NCBI GenBank assembly: GCA_022036555.1
Contig: CM039133.1
Location: 6,913,894-6,977,893, forward strand
Origin: Microstegium vimineum
Lineage: Eukaryota > Streptophyta > Magnoliopsida > Poales > Poaceae
Reading direction: 5' to 3'
Length of the DNA stretch: 64,000 nucleotides
The notes beneath the pieces were generated by a model. That model was not told the DNA's origin and did no database searches. It saw nothing but the letters and a program-made list of their open reading frames with translations. Both the position numbers and the translations under genes were made by a program. Positions 34,808-45,960 of the stretch are shown here, in pieces. Within the stretch, counting starts at the first letter, position 1; every line of letters starts with the position of its first letter.

Positions 34808-37800
34808 ATGGCCAGGTACAGCCTGCTCGGCCCCGACGCCTGGCTCCCGTCTTCGGTGACCGCTGCGCGCCTGGGCAACCTGGTGGAGAGCGGCCTCCTC
34901 CGGCCTGTCACCTCCGTCGACCAGCCGGAGTGGGTGGTGCCGCCGCCGGAGCACGTCGAGCCCAATTTGCCAGAGGGCTACGTGGTCAGCTTCGAGGTCT
35001 TCCATCGGGCGGGCTAGGCGCCCCTCCCAATCGTCTTCTGCGTGGGATCTTCCACCACTACGGCGTGGAGCTTCAACACCTTACCCCCAACGGTATTTGT
35101 CACACGGCGGTCTTCGCCGCTGTGTGCGAAGGGTACCTAGGGGTCGAGCCGCACTGGGAGTTGTGGCTCCACCTCTTCGAGGCGAGCCTCTTCCACGCGT
35201 CGGTCGGTCGCAGCACCCACAAGACAGTCAGGGTCGGGTGCTGCAGCATCGCCCTCAAGCGGACGGATAGCTAGATCCCGGCGAAACTCTTGTCGAGCCA
35301 CTCTGGATGGCATTCTGGGTGGTTTTATATGAGGAACGATGACGACTTGCTCCCCGCCTACACCGGGACGACGATCGACTCGAAGCCCGACTACTAGAGG
35401 TACGGCGTCGAGAAGAAGAAACAGTCGCGCTTCACCCACCTGCTGGACGCGATCGAGTGTCTGAAGAAGGCGGGACTTACGGCGGCCATCGTCGCGTCAG
35501 CTTTCCATCTACGGCGGGTCGCGCCACAGATGGCTCAACCCCTACGCCTCGACGAGATGTGCCCGGGGGTCGACCTCACGGGGTGCCGCCTCATGGGGGA
35601 CGAGCTACCCCCGAGAGGGTGGCCCGCCGTGTACGTGCCTTCTTTGCGGGCGGGTTCGAGGTCACGAGCGTCGCCAGCGTCCCCATGAGGCCGGACCTGG
35701 GATACGTCCAGCTGGTAAGGCTTCCTTCCTCTGTTAGTGTTCTCGTGTTTGCCTCATTCACCTTCCCTGCTTGCGTTCTAATTGCCTTGTGTTCCTCAGG
35801 GGGACGTTGTCTTCCGGAAGTCGCTGCCGCCGGTGAAGGAGGAGCAGGGTGAATCCCAGGTGAGGCGCCTCCAAGCCGAGAAGGACAAGAAGGCTAAGGA
35901 CAAGGCTAAGAAGGACAAGAGCAAGAGGGCCCGAGAGAAGCAGGAGATGGAGCAACGTCGGGCCCGGCAGAGGCGGGCCGACCTTTCGGAGGAGGAGTCG
36001 CCCTCAGAAGAGGATGAGGAAGAGGAGGAGAGCAGCGACAGCGAGATCGAGCCGCAAGGAGGGCTCGAGTAGGAACAAACGGCGCCCGAATAGCAGAGGG
36101 TGGCCGTCGGAACCGGAGGAGGAGAGGGGTCGACGTCGAGGTCAGCCCCTATTGGCGAGGTCGAGCCGCGGGGGGAGTGCCCCGTGGCTCCTCAAGCTGA
36201 AGTGCCGCGGCAGACGCGCGGGCGATCATCGCGATCCCCGTCGGGGGGTCGATCGGGCACGCCCCCAGCGCCTTCCCGGTCGAGCGCACGGGCACCGGGC
36301 CCGTCGGCGCAGGAGGAAACCAGCAGGGGGGCGACGGGAGCGTCGTCGGCCCCTGCCCAGGAGACAGCGCCAAGGGTGGCCTCGACCCCCGCCGCAGACC
36401 GGGGGAGAGTGGCTCCCGGCGCGTTCCGTTCAAGCCCCCGAGCGGTTCGAAGTTCGTTGGCCGGAACTCCATGGCCCTTCGGGGTAAGTTGCTTTTCTGC
36501 CGATCGAAGGTATTTATTATATTTTTGTTGCTCACGACTCGTGCTTACCGTTGCGCATGGGTCTCTTTTTTTAGGTTGAAGCGCTCGGTAGGGGACGCGT
36601 CCCTCGCCCTGGCCAAGAGGCTGAGGACGGAGGCTGCAGTCGAGGCGGCCGTCAAGGCCAGCCCCGCTGTTCCGTCCCCTTCGACACTCACCCCCGAGGC
36701 GGCGTGGGCGGCCAGGGCCCGGGAAGCGATGGGACGAGGGGTGGCGCAGGCTGCCTCGGAGTTGGCCCGAGCGGGGGAGGAGACAGGTCCGCCCGCCGTG
36801 TCGGCGAGGTCTGCCGATGCGGCGGGTGAAGCCGTGCCTGCCCACCTGTCTGAGGAAGGCGCACCCAGCGCCTCGGAAGGCGCAGGGCCCACGTCGACAG
36901 CGGTCGTGTCCGAGGAGGTCGAGCCCCAAGCCGCCGCGGAGGTGGAGGTGGTGGACGTAGCCTCCGCGGACGAGGAGGAGACCCCGGCTCGCCCGACGCC
37001 GAGGCGGTGGCCCGATAGCCTCGCCTCGTGGGAGGCGCGCCAGCAGCATGAGCACGGGGATGCTGCTGCTACCCGCACCGGAGGTGACGCCGCCGGTGGA
37101 GGAGCCCACCGCTGAGGAGGTGGCCGAGATGGTGGCCGAGCTGGTGGGCCCGGGTGAGATGGCCACGACACGGGCCCCTTCGTCGGAACCAGAGTTGGCT
37201 CAGCCTCGCCTCGACGTCGGGCCGTCGTTGTCTCGAGGTAATACGTCCTCCGACTTAGTCGACCCGTAGTGGATCTTGTGTATTAGGTACTAATCATTTT
37301 GTCCTTTTCACCGCGCAGGGTTGTTCTCCCAGCCGGGATTTCCCCTGCCCGGGGGTGATGGCTCGGCGGGACCGTCGACGTCCTCGTAGGGTGGCCCCGA
37401 GGTTGGGAGAGCCCAGCTCCAGTGAACTTCTCCCTTCTTCGCTTGGACGGAGAGGGTGGCACGCCACGGGGGTAGTGCTGAGATGCGCCGGGGCGTCATG
37501 CGGGAGGTCCAGGAGAGGATCGACCGCCGGAGCGCGTTCTGGGGACAGGAGACCCTCGAGCTGGCCGACCCTCGAGACCCCGAGCAACCCTTCCTCAAGC
37601 TCGACGACCAGGCCGAGCTTAGGACGTGGGAGCACCTGGAGGAGTTCCGGGCATGGTTCGAGCACTCAGTGCGCCTGGCCGTGGAGGTTGCTGCCATGGA
37701 CATCTGTCGGGGGATGGAGGTGAGTTTCGTCCTTATTTTGACTTTGCTCGGAATGCCTGACTGTTCTTTTCTGATGATCTTCCTTTTCACCCTCGTCAGA

Positions 37801-38930
37801 CGCTGAGGGTGAGGTCGTACGACAAGTCCCAAATCATCCTACGGACGCAGGAGCAGCTCCCCGCCCTCCGTACTTTGCTGGAGAAGGCGGAGGCCGTGGC
37901 CGCCCAGGCAAGAGCCGAGGCGGCAACCGCGCGAGAGGAGGCCGAGTCCAAGGTCGCCCACGCGAGGGCCGGGGTGATGGCCGTGCAGGAGGCAGCCCGG
38001 GCCGCCCAGGAGACAGCGCAATCGAGGATCAACGACGCCCTCCAGTCGGTCATCGAGGTCGGGAAGCAACGGGATGCTGCCCAAGAGGCCCAGCGCAAGG
38101 CGGAGGAGGAGGCCGCCCGGATGAATTAGGAGCTGGCCCGGGCAGTGGAGAGCATCCGGGGGCTCCGGGGGGACGTCGACGCCGTCTCACGTGAACGCGA
38201 CACGCTGGTCGCTGCGGAGGAGAGGGCTCGGACCCGGGTGGCCTCTCTGGGGGTGGTGGTGGCCAACCAGAAGAGAGCCCTCGATGACGCTGGCAAGGTC
38301 GTCGAGGACCTCCAGGCTTGTCGACGTCCGCTGCCAACTCGCGAGGAACCGAGCAGGGCTACGTCACCTGGAGGTGCATGCCCAAGGTAAGCTTTTTGAA
38401 AGCGTTGCTAAGTTTGTCCGGTCTCGACTCTTTTCCTGTTCTTTTGGTTTTGACCGAGTTCTGTGCTTGTTTTGGCAGAGCTCGCAGCGGACTAGGCCCG
38501 AGCCCACGAGGACCTGACCAGTCTTCAGGGCCTCCTCGGGGCGGAGGCGGGCCTTAACGAGAGGCTTGAGGGCACCATCTCCTCCTTCTGCGACGACCTC
38601 GGGGTCGAGCCGGAGCCGACGGTCGAGGGCGACGCTCGAGGAGACTCTCTGCTTCGCCGCTTCTACTCCATGACACAGGAGGTGACGGAGCATGTCCGTG
38701 CTGCCCTGCATGTGGGTGTGAAGCGGGTGCTCGCGGTCGTCCGCTCGGGCTACATCTACGACCTCAGCGTCGTCGCCAGCGGGTTTGTCACCGACCCGAG
38801 GCTGACTGATGAAGAGAAGGATGCAAGGTGCCGCGAGCTGATCTAGCTTGTGGATTTGCCCGGAGGCGAGCTGTCGAAGCTCTTCGAGCCTGAAGTGCTC
38901 CCCTCGGCGGACGGAGATGGCGCCGAGTAG
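34808..38930 (+). pseudogene. Element B antisense gene: PF04195-like 'putative gypsy type transposon' protein, six exons
   Basis: Plus strand, opposite to B. Start ATG 34808 (MARYSLLGPDAWLPSS). Exons inferred from GT-AG signals: 34808-35714, 35800-36483, 36575-37237, 37319-37719, 37800-38386, 38479-38930. Exon 1 carries the conserved domain: an N-terminal segment ending GYVVSFEVFHRAG, then LLRGIFHHYGVELQHLTPNGICHTAVFAAVCEGYLGVEPHWELW. This looks like the large grass retroelement family annotated as PF04195. Exon 2 has a Lys/Arg/Glu coiled coil (KDKKAKDKAKKDKSKRAREK). Exons 3-4 are acidic and Ala/Pro-rich. Exons 5-6 are Ala/Arg/Glu coiled coil. Lesions: TAG at 35015-35017 with a frameshift, TAGs at 35272-35274 and near 35395, and a TAG near 38127 in exon 5. 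Function is unknown. The architecture (N-terminal domain plus C-terminal coiled coil) parallels the antisense PMD genes of A and C. Confidence 0.65.
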
Positions 38931-39428
38931 CCCTAGTCCTGCGAGCCAAATCTGGACAATAAGGTCCATGTATTAGTTAGATTTTGTAATGATACAATGC
39001 CAAGCCCCCGAGGGCTTTTTATATCTAATGCATTTTGTTCGAGATGCGTCTTGTTATTTTTATTACTTGAGCTATCTTTGCTTTTCTTTGCCTGAGTCAT
39101 CGCTTGTGGACTAAGCGTTCGAGGCATGCTCGTATCCCTGGAAGGGGGGGAGCGAGTGGGGATACCGTAGCCCTGAGGCGTAGGAGAGTCCCCCGGCTCG
39201 ACGGCCCGCGACCCTTAGGGAGTTCGAGGCGTCTTTACTTAGTCATGAAGCGTACTCGGGGCAAAGATCGAGAGGGAAAGCCATGTTTCGAAAAAACGTT
39301 CGGGTTTTTAGGGGACTTAGGAGGGGGGTCCCCCGCTGTCAGCCCCCGAGGGAGGCTTGACTTTGCCAAAGCAGAGTCGAGGCTACCTTAGAGTTACGAA
39401 CGAATGTGAAATGTGTTTCGAGAACATT
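38931..39428. other. Element B spacer between the antisense gene and integrase
   Basis: A convergent intergenic stretch of about 500 bp. It contains the 3' end of the plus-strand antisense gene and a run like the 3' UTR of pol. No gene is recognisable. Confidence 0.5.
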
Positions 39429-40920
39429 TTATTCATTCATAATGCGATAAGTGTACATAATGCGAGGAATGTACAAGGTGTCAAGGCCATAGGGATAGAA
39501 ACGACGTAGTTGTTCGATATTCCACGCGTTGGTGAGGATCTCGCCCTTCTCGTTCTTCAGTTTGTAAGTGCCGGGCTTCAGCACCTCTGCCACGATGAAG
39601 GGTCCCTCCCAAGGTGGCGTCAGCTTGTGACGTCCCTTGTTGCTTTGTCGACGGTGCAGAATGAGGTCGCCGATGTCGAGGTCCCTTCTGCGTACGTTTT
39701 TGTCGTGGTAGTGTTGCATCGTCTGCCGGTACTTTGCCGACCTGAAGAGGGCCACGTCTCGGGCTTCCTCGAGCTGGTCGAGGGAGTCCTCTCGGGCTAT
39801 TGTGTTGGCTTGCTCGCTGTAGGCTTTCAGTCAAGGGGACCCGTATTCGAGGTCGGTGGGGAGGACGGCCTCAGACCCATAGACCAAGAAGAACGTAGAG
39901 AACCCCGTGGCTCGACTTGGTGTCATTCGGAGACTCCATAGAATAGCGGGCAGCTCATTGACCCATCTCTTGCCGTGTCTGTTCAGTCGATCGAAGATTC
40001 TTGGCTTGAGGCCCTGCAAAACCATACCGTTGGCTCGCTCGACCTGGCCGTTAGTTCGAGGGTGGGCAACTGCAGACCAATTCACCCTGATGTGGTGGTG
40101 GTCACAGAAGTCTAGGAACTTTTGGCCGGTCAACTGCGTGCTGTTGTTAGTGATGATGACGTTGGGGACCCCGAAGCGGTGGATGATGTCGGTGAAGAAT
40201 AGCACGGCTTATCGAGACTGGATGTTGGCGATGGGTCGAGCCTCGATCCACTTCGAGAATTTGTCTACAGCCACGAGGAGGTGGGTGTGGCCACCCTTGG
40301 TTCTCTTCATGGGGCCAACCATGTTGAGCCCCCATACTGCGAACGGCCAAGTTATGGGTATCATCTTAAGAGCTTGGGCGGGAAGGTGGGTCTGCCTAGC
40401 GTAGAATTGGCATCCCTTGCAAGATCGGACGAGTCTAGTGGCGTCGGTGATGGCTGTCGGCCAGAAGAAGCCTTGTCGAAAGGCGCTTCCTACCAGCATT
40501 CTTCGCGCCGCGTGGTGGCCGCAAGCCCCCAAGTTTAGATCCTTCAGCAATGCCCTCCCCTCCTCGAGGGTGAGGCAGCGTTGAAGGATCCCGGAAGGGC
40601 TACGTCGATACAGCTCGCGGCCGTCCCCATACAAGACGTAGGTTTTGGCGTGTCGGGCTATATGGCGGGCCTCCGTGCGGTCCTCTAGGAGCTCGCCCCG
40701 TGTCAGATACTCGAGGTAGGGTGCCCACCAATCCGTCGGTGGGGTTGGCGCCGCGGCTGTCCCGTCGATCTCCATGACTTCTTCCCTGTTCGAGGGGGGA
40801 TCAGTCGAGGGGGATGGATCGCCCCCCTTCTCGAGGGCGGGAGCCCCCGAGCCTAGGTTGACGGATGGCTCGTGAAGGTCCCTCGAGAAGACGTCGGGAG
40901 GAACCGTACCTCTGGTTCAC
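39429..40920 (-). pseudogene. Element B integrase, catalytic Asp residues replaced
   Basis: Minus strand. The zinc-binding part has GHHAARRML and SCKGCQF. The core shows WGLNMVGP where the family has WGLDMVGP, and IITNNSTQL where the family has ITDNGTQF. Both catalytic Asp are therefore Asn, while the Glu of NGQVERANG remains. A TAA at 40209-40211 and a frame change near 39830 further break the gene. The C-terminal part includes VRRRDLDIGDLILHRR and the chromatin-facing tail KLTPPWEGPFIVAEVLKPGTYKL. Integrase would join the cDNA to the host. This copy cannot. Confidence 0.85.
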
Positions 40921-41590
40921 GCGATCTTGGCCAGCTCGTCGGCAGCTTCGTTGTATCGGCGGGTGGTGTGGTTGAGCTCGAGACCGTGGAATTTGTCTTC
41001 GAGCTTTTGGACCTGCTTGCAGTAGGCTTCCATCTTGGGGTCGTGGTAGCTCGAATCTTTCATTACTTGATCGATCACCAACTGCAAATCCCCCCGCACA
41101 TCGAGGCGTCGAATCCCGAGCTCGATGGCGATGCTTAGGTCATTGACGAGGGCCTCATACTCGGCTACGTTGTTGGAGGCGGGGAAGTGGAGATGGATGA
41201 CGTAGCGCATGTGGACCCCTGAGGGTGATATGAATAGCAGTCCAGCGCCTGCCCCCGTCTTCATCAATGATCCATCGAAGTACATGATCCAGAGCTCGGT
41301 CTGAACTTGCGCCGGGGGTAGTTGGGTGTCGGTCCATTCTGCAACGAAATCTGCCAATACCTGAGACTTGATGGCCTTCTGAGGGGCGTAGGAGAGGGTT
41401 TCCCCCATGAGCTCGACCGACCACTTGGCGATTCTTCCAGACACCTCCCGGTTCTGGATTATCTCTCCGAGGGGGAAAGATGAGACCACAGTAACCGGGT
41501 GGCCCAGGAAATAGTGCTGGAGCTTGCGCCGAGTGAGGACGATCGCGTACAACAGCTTCTGGATGTGGGGGTATCTCGTCTTGGTCTCCT
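40917..41590 (-). pseudogene. Element B RNase H region
   Basis: Minus strand; LWIMYFDGSLMKTGAGAGLLFISPSG, then NNVAEYEALVNDLSIAIELGIRRLDVRGDLQLVIDQV and NEAADELAKIA give the RNase H fold with its Asp/Glu/Asp residues. It is separated from RT by a TAG near 41589 and from integrase by a TGA at about 40917. It would remove RNA from the RNA-DNA hybrid. Confidence 0.85.
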
Positions 41591-42719
41591 AAAGTACCTC
41601 GCTTACGAAGTATACAGGCCTCTGAACCAGCAGGGCATGTCCTTCTTCCGCCCTCTCGACCACTACGGCAGCGCTGACTACCTGGGTAGTTGCTGCGACA
41701 TAGAGCAAGAGGGGCTCGGCCGGACTCGGGGCTACCAAGACAGGCGACGAGGTGAGCAAGGCTTTAAGCTTCGAGAGTGATTCCTCGGCCTCGGCGGTCC
41801 ACGCGAAGTGTTCCGTTTTCTTCAGGAGGTGGTAAAGGGGTAGTGCCTTTTCTCCAAGCCTCGAGATGAACCGGCTGAGGGCGGCGAGGCACCCCATAAC
41901 CCTTTGTATGCTTTTGAGGTCGTTGATCGGGCCCATCCTTGTGATTGCGGTTACCTTCTCGGGATTGGCCTCGATCCCGCGTTGGGAAACTATGTACCCT
42001 AGGAGCATGCCTCGAGGGACTCCGAAGACACACTTCTCAGGGTTTAGTTTTATGTGATTTGCCCGGAGGCACCCAAACGCGATCTCGAGATCTCCAACCA
42101 GGTTTCCGACTGTTTTGTACTTGACCACGATGTCATCGACGTAGGCCTCGACGGTTGGCCCTATGTGTTTCCCAAAGACGTGGAGCATGCATCGCTGATA
42201 CTTGGCCCCAGCGTTTCGCAGGCCGAAGGGCATAGTGAGGTAGCAAAACATGCCGAAGGGGGTGATGAAGGAAGTCGCGAGCTGATCGGATTCCTTCATC
42301 TTTATTTGGTGGTAGCCAGAATACGCGTCAAGGAAGCAGAGAGTTTCACATCCCGTAGTGGAATCTACTATTTGATCGATTCGTGGTAATGGAAATGGAA
42401 CCTTGGGACATGATTTATTTAAACTAGTATAGTCTACACACATCCTATCCTTCCCATTCTTTTTCTTGACAAGTATGGGATTTGCCAACCACTCGGGATG
42501 ATGTACCTCCTTGATGAATCCGGCCTTCAAAAGCTTATCGACCTCCTCCCCGATGACCCTGCGCTTTTCCTCGTCAAAACGGCGCAGCTGTTGCTTCACC
42601 GGTTTGGACCCGGCTCGGATGTCCAAGGAGTGCTCGGCGACCTCCCTCGGAATGCCCGACATATCCGAGGGGCTCCATGCAAACACGTCGGCATTCGCAC
42701 GGAGAAAGTCGACGAGCAC
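41589..42719 (-). CDS. Element B reverse transcriptase segment
   Basis: An open 376-residue stretch on the minus strand. It has ADVFAWSPSDMSGI, KLLKAGFIKEVHHPEWLANPILVKKKNGKDRMCVDYTSLN, FLDAYSGYHQIKM, MPFGLRNAGAKYQRCM and the catalytic YVDDIVVKY (plus positions about 42120-42147). It would copy element RNA into DNA. The order RT, RNase H, integrase places B in Ty3/gypsy. It is part of a broken polyprotein, so the intact frame here is chance survival. Confidence 0.9.
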   Translation of the reverse strand: MLVDFLRANADVFAWSPSDMSGIPREVAEHSLDIRAGSKPVKQQLRRFDEEKRRVIGEEVDKLLKAGFIKEVHHPEWLANPILVKKKNGKDRMCVDYTSLNKSCPKVPFPLPRIDQIVDSTTGCETLCFLDAYSGYHQIKMKESDQLATSFITPFGMFCYLTMPFGLRNAGAKYQRCMLHVFGKHIGPTVEAYVDDIVVKYKTVGNLVGDLEIAFGCLRANHIKLNPEKCVFGVPRGMLLGYIVSQRGIEANPEKVTAITRMGPINDLKSIQRVMGCLAALSRFISRLGEKALPLYHLLKKTEHFAWTAEAEESLSKLKALLTSSPVLVAPSPAEPLLLYVAATTQVVSAAVVVERAEEGHALLVQRPVYFVSEVL

Positions 42720-42725
42720 GACTTC

Positions 42726-43290
42726 CTATTTAGGCTCGAGGGTGGCGCTGATCGTCAGCACCTTCCCATCCGCGTGGCCGGGGTCGAGCGGGACGGTCTT
42801 GGTGTCTTCCGCCGGCTTGAAGTTGCCGACATGTCGCTTGGGGTTGGGGATCTCCCTAGACAAGTCGTCGAGGGCCGCGAGGACGGCCGATTCTTCGACA
42901 GCTTCGGCGCTTTCTGCGCACTCGATGTCGCAGTCGTATGCGTGCTCGTAGGAGGTGCCGACGGTGATGACCCCCATGGGCCCTGGCATCTTCAACTTGA
43001 GGTAGGCGTAGTTCGGGATGGCCATGAACTTGACGTACCCCGGTCGACCGATGATGGCATGGTAGATGCCATGAAACGCAACCACCTCGAAGGTGAGCTC
43101 TTCCTTTCGGAAGTTCGAGGGGACGCCGAAACAAACGGGTAGTTTGACGCGGCCGATCGGGAGTGCCTTCTTCCCTGGAACGATCCCGTGGAATCCCCCC
43201 GCGCTGGGCAGGAGCATGGTCCTCGGGATCCCCAGGAGGTCGAGGGTCTTTGGCGTAGATGATGTTGAGGCTGCTTCCCCCATCCATACG
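42726..43290 (-). pseudogene. Element B aspartic protease, frameshifted
   Basis: Minus strand. The active-site motif MDGGSSLNIIYA lies in one frame (from 43287), and the remainder (PKTLDLLGIPRTMLLPSAGGFHGIVPGKK...FEVVAFHGIYHAIIGRPGYVKFMAIPNYAYLKL) in another, so there is a frameshift just after the active site. The flap-side IIGRPGYVKFMA element is typical of gypsy proteases. Confidence 0.8.
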
Positions 43291-45900
43291 TACCTTTGTG
43301 AGGCGGGTGTTGAATATGATTGGGTCGACGACGAGCGGGTAGACCCCTGCGTTGGGGATGTGCTCGGGGTGGTCGTCCTGGTCGAAGGTGATCAGCGTGT
43401 GTGACCAGTCGAGATATCGAGGAGCCTGGGCTCGAACGTGTGTGGTCGTCCTGGTCGAAGGTGACGCTCTCTCTTGCGCTGGCGCGTGCTGAGTCGAGTC
43501 GAGGGTCCCCCATAGATCATGTAGCGGTCGTGAATCTCGGGGAAGCCCCCTTTCTTGCCTCGCCCTTGACGTGGAGGTCGCAGGGTGGGTCCTCCTTGTC
43601 GTCGTCTTTCTTGAAGCCAGGAGGGATGAAATGCTTTCTAAGCATGCGACAGTCCTCTAGACGGTGGTTGGCCGGTCCCATATGATAAGGGCAGGGCTCC
43701 TTCAGCATCTTGTCGAAGACGCCCCCGTCGGGAGGGGGCCCTCGAGGCTTCTTCTTGTCTACTGCAGCGACAAGATCGTCGGTCTCGACGTCGGGCTCGA
43801 TGTTGGGCTCGACGATGCGTCGGCCCGGCTGGTTCTTCTTTTTCTTCTTCTTGCCGCCGTTGCCGTTGTTGTTCCTTTTGGGCCCATTGTTCTTCTTGGG
43901 CCCGTTGTCAGAGCCCCCGGGCTCGTCCGCCTTGCCCTTCCCCTTGTCTGGAGGTATCTGGAAGAACGCGCCAACGGCTTCCTCGCCAGCTGCGTAGTTG
44001 GCGATGATGTCCATGAGCTCGTTGGCGGTCTTGGGGGTGTTTCGTCCCAGCTCTCGCACCAACTCCTTGCAGGTCGTTCCGGCGATGAACGCCATGATGA
44101 CCTCGTGGTCGGAGATGTGGGTTAGTGCGGTACGCTGCCTCGAGAACTGTCGGGTGAAGGCGCGGAGGGTCTCCCCTGGCTTCTGCTTGCAGCTGTGGAG
44201 ATCCCAGGGGTTGCCTGCCCGCTCGTAGGTGCCTTTGAAGTTTCCCTCGAAGATCCTGACCAGGTCAGGCCAGTCTTGGATGAAGTCCGGGGGTAACTCC
44301 TCGAGCCATCTGCGAGCGGTGTTGGAGAGGAACAGTGGGAGTTGCCGAATGATGACGTGGTCGTTGTTGGCTCCTCCTAGCTGACATGCCAGCCTGAAAT
44401 CAGCAAGCCAAAGATCCGGCTTGGTTTCGCCGTTATACTTAACCAGGCTGGTGGGTGGACGGAAACGAACGGGCAGGGCGGTTCGCCGGATGGTTTTGCC
44501 GAAGACTCGGGCCCTGGTGGCTCCGGAGATCGACATCGATCTTCGTCGCTGTCGTAGCGCCCACCTCGGTGAGCGCTGTAACCTCGAGCCTCGGCGTCAC
44601 CATACCGGCGTCGATTGTTTACCTGCGGCGGTCGATCGTCGATGATGTGTTCTCAAACTGGTCATCGCTCTACTTGGCCTTGGGGTGCTTTGTCCTGGTG
44701 GACGGATACCTCTCGATTTTGTCAAGGGGGTACTTCCTGATGCTCGGAGGCAGCTCCTCGACGCCTCGAGGCCGAGCTCTCCACCTGCTGCACGGCCGCA
44801 GTTTGGAGAAGCCCCTGGATTTTGTTCCTGATGCGCTGTGCTTGGGTGTCGATGGCGCCGGCATGTCGCGGAGCAGCATTGCGGCTGCTACGACATTTTG
44901 GCTGGTGCGGTTGTAGACGCGGGGTTCAGTTGCCCCCTCCTCAATGATTTGCCGGTGGACTTCCCGGGCCCGCTCGCGAGCTACTCCACCCTGTGGGCGC
45001 CCGCGATCTCGCTCGAGGGCGTGCTCGAGCTGCTGAAGTCGTAGACGTTCCTCTTCGAGCTTGCCGAGTAGCTCTCGAACTTGCGTGATCTGTATGTCCG
45101 GAGGTGGAACGGCTTTGTCAGGACTCGGGGGGTCAGCGTCTCGTGCTAGTGTAGCGTTGCCGCCTGGGGGTCAACCTGGCCGTCGAGGTGGAAGCATTCC
45201 CGGGTGGGATCGTAATCCTCATCGGGGAGTCCGAGTCGGGGTCGCCGTGGTAGAAGTCGGGGAAAGATCCCCTGCGCTCCTCCGCCAGGCGTCGCCACAA
45301 CATGCCCCAGGTCGGGGCTCGTCTTGGCTCCGGGTGCTCGCCCGGTGGAGGGATGGTGACGTGGTTGATCGTCGCACGCGGCGGGGTCCCTGGAGACCCG
45401 CAACGTGTCTGTATCTGCAAACCTGCGAGGGCAGAACAGAGTCCGGCGCCGTTGTGAAGACCATATGAGAACGGGTTACATGGTGGTGGCGGGGTCGAGT
45501 GTGTCGAAGAAGCCACGGGGACCCCCTGGGGTGACAATGTGGTAGAGCCAAAATCATGCTCAGAGAGGTGCCCGCCATCGACCTGCAAGCATGGGTCAAA
45601 CAGGCTCCCGAGCGGAGGGGCTGTATCGCCAGCTGGGGCCGGGGAAACGGCATCCGGCGTCGCGGAATCCGCACGGTGACGAGTGCGTCGGAGTCGCTCG
45701 CGCCTCCTCCTGATCGTAGGCCAAAGGCTCAAGCGGAGGGACCGTCGCCTGATCCTGCTTGCCCCGACATACCGGAGCTGCTGTTGTCCATCGCCACGAA
45801 TCGAAGGAAAGACTATGTAGTGGCCCTGGCCCATGGATATGAACCCTAGACTGCCGAACCAGATGACGGTGGTGAATGGAAGCGATGGGATCATGGAATC
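43291..45900 (-). pseudogene. Element B gag, frameshifted
   Basis: Minus strand. The gag core is at 43517-44536 (339 residues): ALPVRFRPPTSLVKYNGETKPDLWLADFRLACQLGG, ARRWLEELPP, WPDLVRIFEGNFKGTY and ETLRAFTRQFSRQR. A Lys-rich stretch (GKKKKKKNQPG) and a CPYHMGPANHRLEDC zinc-knuckle-like motif follow. The N-terminal part (45133-45900) is Pro/Arg-rich and sits in a different frame; the probable start is a Met near 45890-45905. The 44537-45130 stretch between them has no open frame. The core forms the particle shell. Confidence 0.75.
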
Positions 45901-45940
45901 CATCTCAGAGAGTAGTTCGGAGTTGATCGACAAGCAAATG

Positions 45941-45958
45941 CCCCTACCTGGCGCGCCA
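45941..45958 (-). other. Element B primer-binding site
   Basis: On the minus strand TGGCGCGCCAGGTAGGGG begins two bases after the 5' LTR. It has the usual TGG complement of a tRNA CCA end and is a common form in grass gypsy elements. Confidence 0.7.
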
Positions 45959-45960
45959 AC

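Noticed and set aside
34046..35005. 319-codon minus-strand ORF in element B
   Set aside because: It runs through the 103-109 bp repeats and antisense to exon 1 of the PF04195-like gene. No domain is visible.
36014..37171. Long Arg/Pro/Gly ORFs in several frames
   Set aside because: They are high-GC shadows of exons 2-3 of B's antisense gene.
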